Positions 18,194-25,143 of a stretch of 64,000 bases of DNA are shown here, piece after piece. The notes beneath the pieces are model-generated. The model worked only from the letters and a program-made list of their open reading frames with translations, did not search any database and was not told the DNA's origin. Location: the NCBI GenBank assembly GCA_963756185.1, contig CAVWMS010000003.1, positions 248,001 to 312,000 of the forward strand. The letters run 5' to 3'. Origin of the DNA: DATAXI01 sp963756185 (GTDB lineage Bacteria; Verrucomicrobiota; Verrucomicrobiia; Chthoniobacterales; Chthoniobacteraceae). A program made the position numbers and the translations under genes. Position 1 is the stretch's first letter; each line of letters begins with the position of its first letter.

Positions 18194-18504
18194 GGCCTTT
18201 CAAGTTAAAGTGCAGCCGGCGCCCCACCCGCGCCCCAGCGTGTACTCGCACTTACTCCTTAACTTTCACATGAACCCTTTCCCCGACCGCCTCCCCTACA
18301 CCCTCTAAGGCCTTCCAAGTCAAAGTGCAGCCGGCGCCCCACCCGCGCCCCAGCGTGTACTCGCACTTACTCCTTAACTTGCACATGAACCCTTCCCCCC
18401 GCCTCCGCCACCCCCTCTAAGGCCTTTCAAGTTAAAGTGCAGCCGGCGCCTCACCCGCGCCCCAGCGTGTCCCCGCACTTACTCCTTAACTTTCACATGA
18501 ACCC
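18188..18504 (+). repeat. REP-like repeat, three tandem copies (period 112-115 bp)
   Basis: Copies begin with CTCTAAGGCCTTTCAAGTT at about 18188, 18303 and 18415, and each ends CTTAACTTTCACATGAACCC (with small changes). Within a copy the ends are partly complementary (CAAGTTAAAGTGC and GCACTTACTCCTTAACTT), so each can fold into a long hairpin around a GC-rich centre. Copy-to-copy differences are a few substitutions, e.g. TTTCAAGTTAAAG versus TTCCAAGTCAAAG. The first copy supplies the cutA stop codon. Confidence 0.85.
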
Positions 18505-19550
18505 AACCCGGTTCAGAAGATTTCATACCCGGATTCCGAGGCCGCGCCCGATTTCAACACTTCATTTTCCCAACGCAAGGCCGGAGGCTTGCCCAACTTC
18601 GGGACCCCAACGGGGTCAAACAGCCACAAGCCCGGGGTTGAGCAAGCGGGCGAAACCCCGGGTACCCGCCCCGCACGGTCACACATTCTCGATTTCAAAA
18701 TCGCCCCGATCCGAAATCAGGCTTTCAAACACCCGCCGCTTCCCCCCGCACAAAATGCGGACAAATGATTTTTGGCATCAACCCGGCCGCGCCATCCCAC
18801 AATGACAGCGTACCGCGTCACGCAAGCGATTGAGAGAATTCCCCAGGGCCAACAGCGTGCATCAATTGCAACAATATAAATACAACATGCCCCACCCGCG
18901 CCCCAGCGTGTACTCGCACTTACTCCTTAACTTTCACACGAACCCCTCCCGCCACCGCCTCCGTCGCACCCTCCACTCCTTCCAATTTGAAGACCTTCGA
19001 CCTTTACCTCTTCCTGAACCCGCAGGGTTCAAAGAGCGGTAGCCGGGGAGTTGAATGGAGTCCCGCGCACGCGGGACGCAATGATACCCCCGGTTCCGGT
19101 GAGGTCACTGGCCCGCACCCCGGAGGGGTGCCAGAAATCCCACAGATGCCCAATCATCGACCCCTGCCACTCCAATCCGAAGGGCCAGACGCCGCCATAA
19201 TTTACACTACTGCGACAGCTCGAAGGGCCAAAAGCCCGCCTTAAGCCATCCGTGCCATGCCGGAACAAAGTACCACTCATTCCGACCTCTACCTTTGCGC
19301 TCTTTGCGCCTTTGCGTGAGCCCCTTCCCTCCTCCTCTCCTCCCCCCTCCTGCGCCTGTCGCAATGTTAAAGCCCGGGGTGGAGCGATCCCGCGAATGCG
19401 GGACCGCACAGCCCCGGGAACCCCTCACCCCATGAACTCAAGGCCTGTAAGGCCGCTCCAAGTCACACGTCCGCCTAAATACCTGGGGAAGCCCGGCTTT
19501 GTCATCTGCAGTGTTACCTTACCAACCGCGCTCAATCATCCCCCACCACA
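18505..19550. repeat. Long non-coding stretch filled with palindromic elements
   Basis: I see no believable gene in these 1046 bases. The region holds: a hairpin GACCCC-AAC-GGGGTC (18603-18617); an element with outer arms CCCGGGGTT/AACCCCGGG (18631-18639 and 18654-18662); a partial REP-like copy (18890-18946); a nested element with inner arms GTCCCGCG/CGCGGGAC near 19062; a single CTTTGCG-type unit (19292-19320); and a nested element with outer CCCGGGG/CCCCGGG and inner TCCCGCGAATGCGGGA (19373-19418). Short open frames here follow the repeats and change with them. Confidence 0.65.
18890..18946 (+). repeat. REP-like dispersed repeat, partial copy
   Basis: This fragment keeps the right part of the family: CCCACCCGCGCCCCAGCG, TGTACTCGCACTTACTCC, and TTAACTTTCACACGAACCCC. 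The left arm is missing, so it could not form the full hairpin. Confidence 0.75.
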
Positions 19551-19892
19551 ATGGATTACACGATGTATAAAATCATTCACCTCACCGGCATCGCTGCACT
19601 GGTTTTGGGTATTGGCGGCATGATGGCCGGTGGAACCAATCGAAAAATGTTCTTTATCTTCCAGGCCATCGGGTTGCTGGTGATGCTCGTTTCTGGATTT
19701 GGTTTGCTTGCCAAGCTCCACCTGGCATTTCCACATTTCGCCATCGCCAAGGTGGTACTCTGGGTTGTCATCGGGATGACGCCATTTCTTTTTCGCAGGC
19801 TTCGTGTTCCAATTGTCGCAGGAATTTTGATTGTAGTCATGCTTATTGGCGTCATGGCCTGGCTCGGTGTAGTGAAGCCTGCGTTGTGGTGA
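19551..19892 (+). CDS. Small four-helix membrane protein, function unknown
   Basis: The 113-residue protein is almost entirely hydrophobic, with four predicted membrane helices: about 8-26 (IHLTGIAALVLGIGGMMAG), 32-53, 63-81 (FAIAKVVLWVVIGMTPFLF) and 86-110. Helix-connecting loops are short and carry a few basic residues. It looks like the many small SirB- or DUF-type integral membrane proteins, but I recognise no family motif. The start at 19551 is an ATG; an alternative is the ATG at 19563 (MYKIIHL). It ends just before the convergent TIR gene. Codon use is like the surrounding chromosomal genes rather than the AT-richer cluster that follows. Confidence 0.7.
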   Translation: MDYTMYKIIHLTGIAALVLGIGGMMAGGTNRKMFFIFQAIGLLVMLVSGFGLLAKLHLAFPHFAIAKVVLWVVIGMTPFLFRRLRVPIVAGILIVVMLIGVMAWLGVVKPALW

Positions 19893-19965
19893 CGAAATGT
19901 GCCCTCAAATCGCTCCAGGATGCCGTTAAAACCCTTGGCCTGACCCCGCAGGTGGGACACATCTC

Positions 19966-20862
19966 CTACAGATGCTTCACCAACGGGAAATCATAGCCTT
20001 CAATGGACACCAATAATTCTAACGTTCCTAAGCGTTGATTTTCTCGCATCCGTCTCAAGTCCTTACTTGACTGCCTCGGATCGAGACCTACCCACGCCGA
20101 AAACAATTGCCCTTTGTGAACCAATATTTCTGCCGTTTCATGGGACCATTTATTATCAGCCTGCCAGACGTGTAAGACCGATTTCTGCACGGGGGGATTC
20201 TGTAATCGTGCGCCACTCCAATTTGTCACTCTAACACGAATATCATATCCTGTTTCGTTCTTCATTTCTATATATACCTTCGATTTATAAGTAATCCTTT
20301 TGTCCTCAGTGCGAGAAAAACCCACCTTTTCAATCGAGACATTCTCTATCGCCGTTTCATATGCCTTTTCTCTGTTGTAAGATTCCATTGCACGGAGAAA
20401 TACTGATCGCTGCTTGTTCCAAATTGATGTCTTCACTTTCTTTTCAATGTACTCCATAATCGTATCTCGCATTTCATCCAGGGCGTCTCCATCATCAATG
20501 TTTCCGGCTTGCAGACCCAGGAATACACCCTCCTTAAAATCTGCAAACACAGAAGGCTTTACCAACAGCGACACGAAGTGCGCCGTTTTGTGAATTAAAC
20601 TACGCAAAGACGCGGCTCCAGCCTCAGCGAGACAAAAACGGCTGTTGGCATAGGATGGCGATAAAAGAGAGATTATTATATCTGCGTCGTTGAGATGCCG
20701 TAATATATCGTCGACGAAATACGCCCCATTGGCTGTGTTGAAACCAGCTATTGAACTACAATAAATGTCAGCTAGCTCAACTCCTGCTCCCATGCACAGC
20801 AGATTCAGCAGCACTTCGGTGATTGCCCTATCTTTCACTGCATGACTGATGAATATTTTCAC
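19966..20862 (-). CDS. TIR-domain protein, candidate NAD-degrading defence effector
   Basis: Residues 1-about 140 form a TIR domain of the bacterial type: MKIFISHAVKDRAITEVL at the start (first strand and BB-loop side), DADIIISLLSPSYANSRFC, and Glu80 in SRFCLAE, the position of the catalytic Glu in NADase TIRs (usual pattern W/F-C-x-x-E). Residues about 190-298 form a beta-rich unit of unknown family (KVYIEMKNETGYDIRVRVTNW). Bacterial TIR proteins sense infection or a cyclic-nucleotide signal and consume NAD+. The 298-residue protein sits in an AT-richer block downstream of a DUF4145 gene and a small membrane-protein gene on the same strand. The 285-bp gap to the DUF4145 gene means it may have its own promoter. 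Confidence 0.8.
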   Translation of the reverse strand: MKIFISHAVKDRAITEVLLNLLCMGAGVELADIYCSSIAGFNTANGAYFVDDILRHLNDADIIISLLSPSYANSRFCLAEAGAASLRSLIHKTAHFVSLLVKPSVFADFKEGVFLGLQAGNIDDGDALDEMRDTIMEYIEKKVKTSIWNKQRSVFLRAMESYNREKAYETAIENVSIEKVGFSRTEDKRITYKSKVYIEMKNETGYDIRVRVTNWSGARLQNPPVQKSVLHVWQADNKWSHETAEILVHKGQLFSAWVGLDPRQSSKDLRRMRENQRLGTLELLVSIEGYDFPLVKHL

Positions 20863-21146
20863 AGCACTGTAAAAGCCACGAAATGGCGGCTCTTGTCAAG
20901 GTTGTAGGGCGAATTCAATTCTCGTAAATGCTGAACGGGCCTGGCACATTCCTCTCAATGGACGACCCACCCCATTGTCCGTTCCATCAACGTCCCCAAT
21001 TTGGAGACGCCGATTTTTCCTCGGACAATTTCCGTCGGTGCTGACTGCGCCCGAAATGCATGTCTATGAACGAGAGCCTTGATGGGAGGAAGGAACTGCT
21101 ACCTGGGTGTGAGTTTTGAAAATGAGTGTCTGCCGCGTGGTAGGCG
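20863..21146. other. Gap between TIR and DUF4145 genes
   Basis: No gene, repeat or strong hairpin is seen in these 284 bases. As it precedes the minus-strand TIR gene it should hold that gene's promoter if the TIR gene is transcribed separately. Confidence 0.4.
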
Positions 21147-21848
21147 TCACTCCTTTTTTATTCGCCTCTCCGCACGGCGTTCCTGAGCCAACCGCAGCCT
21201 TTCTGGCTCTGTATAAAGTCGCTCCAATAACTCAAAAGTAAAATCAGCCACATCCTCAGCATCTTCCTTGCGCAACGTGCCCGCATGTGCGCCGTCGTTT
21301 CCGTCCTCTCGGATGCAACTCGATAGTTCTCGGAGGTTTTCAGGCAACTTATGATTGTCAAACAGCCATTTCAGCCGAGCACCGAGGTTTCGTCTGACCG
21401 ACCCATTTAATCCACTTTCATCCCGCTCCGGCAACAATGACCTGGTTGCATGATCAATGCACAGCCTAAACATCGTAGCCGCCGCGTTAAAACAGTTCAC
21501 TGCCAAACATGTGGCGCCTTCATCGAAAGCAGCCTCGATCTCTTTTGGTAAATGTCCCGGAGCGTCGCGCTTGGCGAAATCCTTTATACATACAAAGCTC
21601 TCTACTTTCATGTGATCATTGATCGTTTCTCGCAAGGTCGGCAATACTTTCACGTCAATCGCCGACGCGCTCCCATTCATTAGCTGACTGAGAACGAACA
21701 CCGTAGAGAGACTGCAGTGGCGACAAATGCAGAATGCCTCACACCACATCTTCCAGCCGTACTCCACGCCAATCTGGTTAGCATCCAGAAGATCAAAGGT
21801 TATTTTTGATGAACCACACCTGGGACATTCTGTTACAAGTTGTGACAT
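21147..21848 (-). CDS. DUF4145-domain protein with N-terminal zinc ribbon
   Basis: From the ATG at 21848 (MSQLVTECPRCGSSK) the protein has 233 residues. The frame is open upstream for a further 60 codons, but that part overlaps the neighbouring membrane-protein gene and lacks a believable start. Residues about 8-42 form a zinc ribbon (CPRC ... CICRHC). Residues about 95-225 match the DUF4145 pattern: FDEGATCLAVNCFNAAATMFRLCIDHATR, then SSCIREDGNDGAHAG and EDAEDVADFTFELLERLY. DUF4145 occurs alone or attached to restriction and other defence enzymes; its biochemical role is unknown. Its ATG lies 11 bp after the stop of the small membrane protein, so the two form an operon. Confidence 0.78.
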   Translation of the reverse strand: MSQLVTECPRCGSSKITFDLLDANQIGVEYGWKMWCEAFCICRHCSLSTVFVLSQLMNGSASAIDVKVLPTLRETINDHMKVESFVCIKDFAKRDAPGHLPKEIEAAFDEGATCLAVNCFNAAATMFRLCIDHATRSLLPERDESGLNGSVRRNLGARLKWLFDNHKLPENLRELSSCIREDGNDGAHAGTLRKEDAEDVADFTFELLERLYTEPERLRLAQERRAERRIKKE

Positions 21849-21859
21849 ATCTGATTCTG

Positions 21860-22210
21860 TTATCCGAGCTTCAGTTTGCCAAGAATCTCGGGAAGCTTTC
21901 CGGTCATTCCAGCCACCCCGTATAAAATCAAGAAAATCAAGAAGACAGCGTGGCCATCCGTCGAAGCAAAGCCGGACCTCGTAAGGTGCATAAATGCAAA
22001 CAGCGAGAGAGACCCTGTTGCTGCACACAAAAAATATGTGAATGCGTCTGCCAGACAGAGGAGCCAGACCCTCTGACGCTTTGTAAAACCTTTCGTGGCC
22101 TCATTTTTCCCAGAAATCAGCATTTGGAGCATCCATCCTCGGATGGTTTGGTAAACCGTCAGGAGAACGGCGATCACGAAAAAGATACAGAGGATGGGGT
22201 GTTTGTACAT
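21860..22210 (-). CDS. Small membrane protein in the TIR/DUF4145 cluster
   Basis: From the ATG at 22210 (MYKHPILCIFFVIAV) the protein has 116 residues; a longer start at 22258 is possible. It has three hydrophobic segments: about 4-24 (HPILCIFFVIAVLLTVYQTI), 47-71 (WLLCLADAFTYFLCAATGSLSL) and 80-102 (AVFLIFLILYGVAGMTG). A basic loop (KNEATKGFTKRQR) lies between the first two. I recognise no family. It is the first gene of the minus-strand pair with DUF4145 (11-bp gap). In defence operons a small membrane protein is often the membrane-damaging or anchoring part, but that is only an analogy. Confidence 0.6.
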   Translation of the reverse strand: MYKHPILCIFFVIAVLLTVYQTIRGWMLQMLISGKNEATKGFTKRQRVWLLCLADAFTYFLCAATGSLSLFAFMHLTRSGFASTDGHAVFLIFLILYGVAGMTGKLPEILGKLKLG

Positions 22211-22573
22211 GCTGTTTGCCCATACCACAATTTTAACACCCGTACACCAAAAAAGCATCAGTGTGGCTCGTCACCGTGACCACCCCTCTCTCTTCCACTC
22301 TCGACTGAAATCAAACCAGCTACAGGGGACGGTATAACCTTCTTGGGCATCTCCCAGTGACAAGCCCTCACCGATCCCAGCACGACACCATCTACAAAAA
22401 ATTCACTGTGTCGAAAAACTATCAGCAATAGAACCAAACAAGCTGGTTTGTGAGCCATTGGGTGTCACATCAAAGACAATAAATCTGGTTCTTGTCGTCG
22501 TGGTCGCGTGAGGATATACAGACGTTTGCGAAGGTGTGCCATTAAGATCGTTTCCGAATCCTTTTGCATTGAA
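22211..22573. other. Gap upstream of the TIR/DUF4145 cluster
   Basis: No gene is seen in these 363 bases. They contain the likely minus-strand promoter of the membrane protein/DUF4145 operon, but I cannot point to clear -35/-10 boxes. The right end borders the heptamer array. Confidence 0.4.
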
Positions 22574-22733
22574 TCCGCACTCCGCACTCCGCACTCCGCA
22601 CTCCGCACTCCGCACTCCGCACTCCGCACTCCGCACTCCGCACTCCGCACTCCGCACTCCGCACTCCGCACTCCGCACTCCGCACTCCGCACTCCGCACT
22701 CCGCACTCCGCAATCCGCAATCCGCAATCCGCC
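22574..22733. repeat. Heptamer tandem array: TCCGCAC x19 then TCCGCAA x3
   Basis: Counting from the T at 22574, nineteen units TCCGCAC follow without error, then three TCCGCAA units from 22707, and a final TCCGCC. The array ends five bases before the stop codon of the minus-strand envelope-protein gene. All six frames stay open across it because 7 and 3 share no factor, which creates long false reading frames with repeats of the type RSAECGV or RTPHSAL. It resembles the short tandemly repeated repetitive (STRR) heptamers known from cyanobacteria. Confidence 0.95.
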
Positions 22734-22738
22734 CCCCC

Positions 22739-24286
22739 TCACCGCCTTCCCCGCAACCACTTCCACACCGCCGCAACCATCAGCAACACCACCCCCACTC
22801 CAGTCCACCTCCACTTACTCAAGTCCGCCGCTTTCGGCGTAACAATCCTCCCCGGTGCCGATGCGGCCACCGTCCTCCCCTGGTCGTCCAGCCCGGCCAG
22901 CCGCACAAGGTAAATCGCGTTTCCCTTCAGTTTCGCGATGTCGGCCAGCACCATCGTCCCATTCACTTTTACCGTCGTGTTCGGAAGCGGAACCCAAACT
23001 GCCTCCGGTCTTCCGCTGGCGTCGATTCCCAGCGTCTCGACCTCGACGCGATACGATTGCACCGGACCCGCCCCTTTGAAATTGCACGCCACCTCGGCCT
23101 TGTTTCCTTTCACGCTGACCACCGCCATGCCCCAAATCGGCGTGCCTGGCTGCGGCGTCGGGGCGGGCTCGCCGTCGTTATCCAGCGGCGGCAAATCTCC
23201 CAATTCCCCGGTGTCCTCCGCCGCCGCGATGACCGCCGGCGCGGACTGCGCCGGCGCCGCCGATTGCCCCAGCCTCCCCACCGGTCCCGCCACCGCCTCC
23301 TCGAGCTCCGCCGGCGTCGGCGTCGGCAATGCCGCCGCGTACACCTGCACCTCCTGGCTCACCCCGTCGCCTTGCACCGAAAGCTGGTCGCTCACCGCGC
23401 CCGTCTCGGTCGGTTTCACCTGCACCGTTATATCGACGTTCCCTTTCGCCGGCACTTCGATGCTCGTGCCGGTTTCCAATTCCGGTCCCGCGGTGATTTC
23501 CAATACCCGCGCCGTATCGGTCCGGTTCCGCAACTCGATGCTCCCCCCGCGCGCGCTCCCCGTCTCCTGCAACACCAGCGGCCCGTCGGGAAACGCGATC
23601 GGCCCGACCCCCTTTCCATCCAGGTCCGTCGCGCGGCCCGGCTCGCTCGTGTACTGCACATCTCCCATGTACTTGCGCTCTTCCGCCGGCGTGAACACCA
23701 GCGTAAAGGTCCGCTTCTCGTTTGCGCCCAGTTTGTAGGCCGGGTCCCCCTGCACGGTCCAGCCATCCGGCACCGTCACCTTCCCCTCCGCCAGCCCGCC
23801 GCCAATGTTCTGCACCACCAGCGTGTTCGTCGAGCTTTCCCCCGGCAGCACGTCGCCAAAATCGACCTCGTTCGGCGCGACCAGCACCGGGTCCTTGTCG
23901 GTAAGCTGGATATCCACCTCCGCCGCCGCGGAGACACCCGCCTCGGATTGCACCTGGTATTCGAAGCTGTCCTGGCCCGGGCCCACTCCCGGCGGCGGCG
24001 TGTACTTCACCTGGCCGGTGCCCTCCGTCACCAGGTCCGGCGTCCCCAGCTCCCCCTTCGACTGCCGCTTGATCCGGAACCGGATGACCGGCGAACTGAT
24101 CGTATAGGCGCTCAGCGTGATCCAGACCGGCTTGCCGCGCGGGATCTTCACCGTGAGCGGACGCGGCTCCGGCAGGTCCGGCGGCTGGTCGCCAAAGTCG
24201 TTCGGGTCGCGCGCCAGGCCCGGCGCGGCCATCAGCCCCATCAGGACCCAGGCGGCCAGCGCCCGCAATCGGGGGGTCGTTCTCAT
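22739..24286 (-). CDS. Exported, membrane-anchored protein with immunoglobulin-like (ASH-type) domains
   Basis: The start at ATG 24286 (MRTTPRLRALAAWVLMGLMA) gives a Sec signal peptide and a 515-residue protein; the open frame extends further upstream but only through the divergent gene. Two beta-sandwich segments follow: about 95-130 (GPGQDSFEYQVQSEAGVSAAAEVDI, cadherin-like closing strand) and about 140-250 with VDFGDVLPGESSTNTLVVQNIGGG, the classic ASH/HYDIN-type pattern. A Pro/Ala-rich linker (about 320-370), a fibronectin-like segment and a C-terminal membrane helix (WTGVGVVLLMVAAVWKWL) followed by RGRR complete it. It is probably a single-pass envelope protein facing the periplasm. The divergent neighbour is an L,D-transpeptidase 87 bp away, so the two may share control and a cell-wall role. 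Confidence 0.75.
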   Translation of the reverse strand: MRTTPRLRALAAWVLMGLMAAPGLARDPNDFGDQPPDLPEPRPLTVKIPRGKPVWITLSAYTISSPVIRFRIKRQSKGELGTPDLVTEGTGQVKYTPPPGVGPGQDSFEYQVQSEAGVSAAAEVDIQLTDKDPVLVAPNEVDFGDVLPGESSTNTLVVQNIGGGLAEGKVTVPDGWTVQGDPAYKLGANEKRTFTLVFTPAEERKYMGDVQYTSEPGRATDLDGKGVGPIAFPDGPLVLQETGSARGGSIELRNRTDTARVLEITAGPELETGTSIEVPAKGNVDITVQVKPTETGAVSDQLSVQGDGVSQEVQVYAAALPTPTPAELEEAVAGPVGRLGQSAAPAQSAPAVIAAAEDTGELGDLPPLDNDGEPAPTPQPGTPIWGMAVVSVKGNKAEVACNFKGAGPVQSYRVEVETLGIDASGRPEAVWVPLPNTTVKVNGTMVLADIAKLKGNAIYLVRLAGLDDQGRTVAASAPGRIVTPKAADLSKWRWTGVGVVLLMVAAVWKWLRGRR

Positions 24287-24373
24287 CCGGTTCAACGTCG
24301 TCACAAGGAATGCGCTAACCGCGCGGAAGGAGATTGCCGCCCGCCTCTGCTCTGGTACACTGCCGCGCTTTCG

Positions 24374-24973
24374 ATGAGAACATGTGGCGCATTTAAGTGT
24401 CTGGCAGCCGCTCTGGCAACTCTCTGCCTTTGCCATTCCGCGCCCGCCCAATTGTTTGGCCACGCGCCAAAAATGAAGCCGGCGACCGAACTCATCCACA
24501 AACAGGACCCGCCCAAGACCACCCCGCGCGTCCTCGATATGATGACCCCGGACAATTCCCACGTGGTCGTCTCGATCTCCCGCCAGCGCGCCTACCTCAT
24601 GGTCGGCGACCAGATCGGCATCGACACCCCCGTCTCCACCGGAAAGGCCGGCCACGAGACCCCCACCGGCAAGTTCGCGATTTTCAACAAGGATCCCGAC
24701 CATCGGTCCTCAATCTACGGCGCTTTTTGTGATCGCAACGATCGAATCGTCCGCGCCGGCGTCAGCCAGTTGATTGATTCCGCGCCCAGCGGCACCCATT
24801 TTGTCGGCGCGCCCATGCTCTGGTTCTGCGAATTCGCCGACGGCATCGGCATGCACATCGGCATCCTCCCGGGCTATCCCGCCTCGCACGGCTGCGTCCG
24901 GCTCCCCGCCGAAATCGCCCCGCTCATCTATAATAAAGTGAAAATCGGCACGCCGGTGGAAGTCGATCCATAG
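24374..24973 (+). CDS. L,D-transpeptidase (YkuD domain), exported
   Basis: The 199-residue protein begins at ATG 24374 with a signal peptide (FKCLAAALATLCLCHSAPAQ; the Cys residues make lipoprotein processing possible). The YkuD domain spans about 60-198: VVVSISRQRAYLMVGDQ, PVSTGKAGHETPTGKF, and the active-site motif HIGILPGYPASHGCVRLP with catalytic Cys and His. Such enzymes form 3-3 peptidoglycan cross-links or attach proteins to the wall. It has no separate peptidoglycan-binding domain. It is transcribed away from the ASH-type envelope protein. Confidence 0.92.
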   Translation: MRTCGAFKCLAAALATLCLCHSAPAQLFGHAPKMKPATELIHKQDPPKTTPRVLDMMTPDNSHVVVSISRQRAYLMVGDQIGIDTPVSTGKAGHETPTGKFAIFNKDPDHRSSIYGAFCDRNDRIVRAGVSQLIDSAPSGTHFVGAPMLWFCEFADGIGMHIGILPGYPASHGCVRLPAEIAPLIYNKVKIGTPVEVDP

Positions 24974-25143
24974 GGGGGCGTTTTACCCCGATTTTAAGGC
25001 CATTTTCGGGGCTTTTGGACCCTTTTTTCATACGTATATCTGCGTAACCCCACCCCCTCTTTTCCACCCACCTTCACTTTTTTTGGCTTGTAAAGATTTG
25101 CGGATAGCTTCTTTGCGCGAGGTTCCCGCCCCTTCCCTCCCCT

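Noticed and set aside
18188..18946. Regularly spaced repeats as a CRISPR array
   Set aside because: Repeats are about 85 bp with spacers of about 30 bp that are themselves related, only three are tandem, and no cas gene is present.
22574..22733. Heptamer array as a coding repeat protein
   Set aside because: All six frames are open, there is no start with a ribosome binding site, and the repeat is of period 7, so each frame gives a different peptide.
22508..24286. Very long plus-strand open frame through the heptamer array and the envelope gene
   Set aside because: It is opposite a signal-peptide-containing gene with clear Ig-type domains. Its product is arginine/histidine-rich, and the array keeps every frame open.
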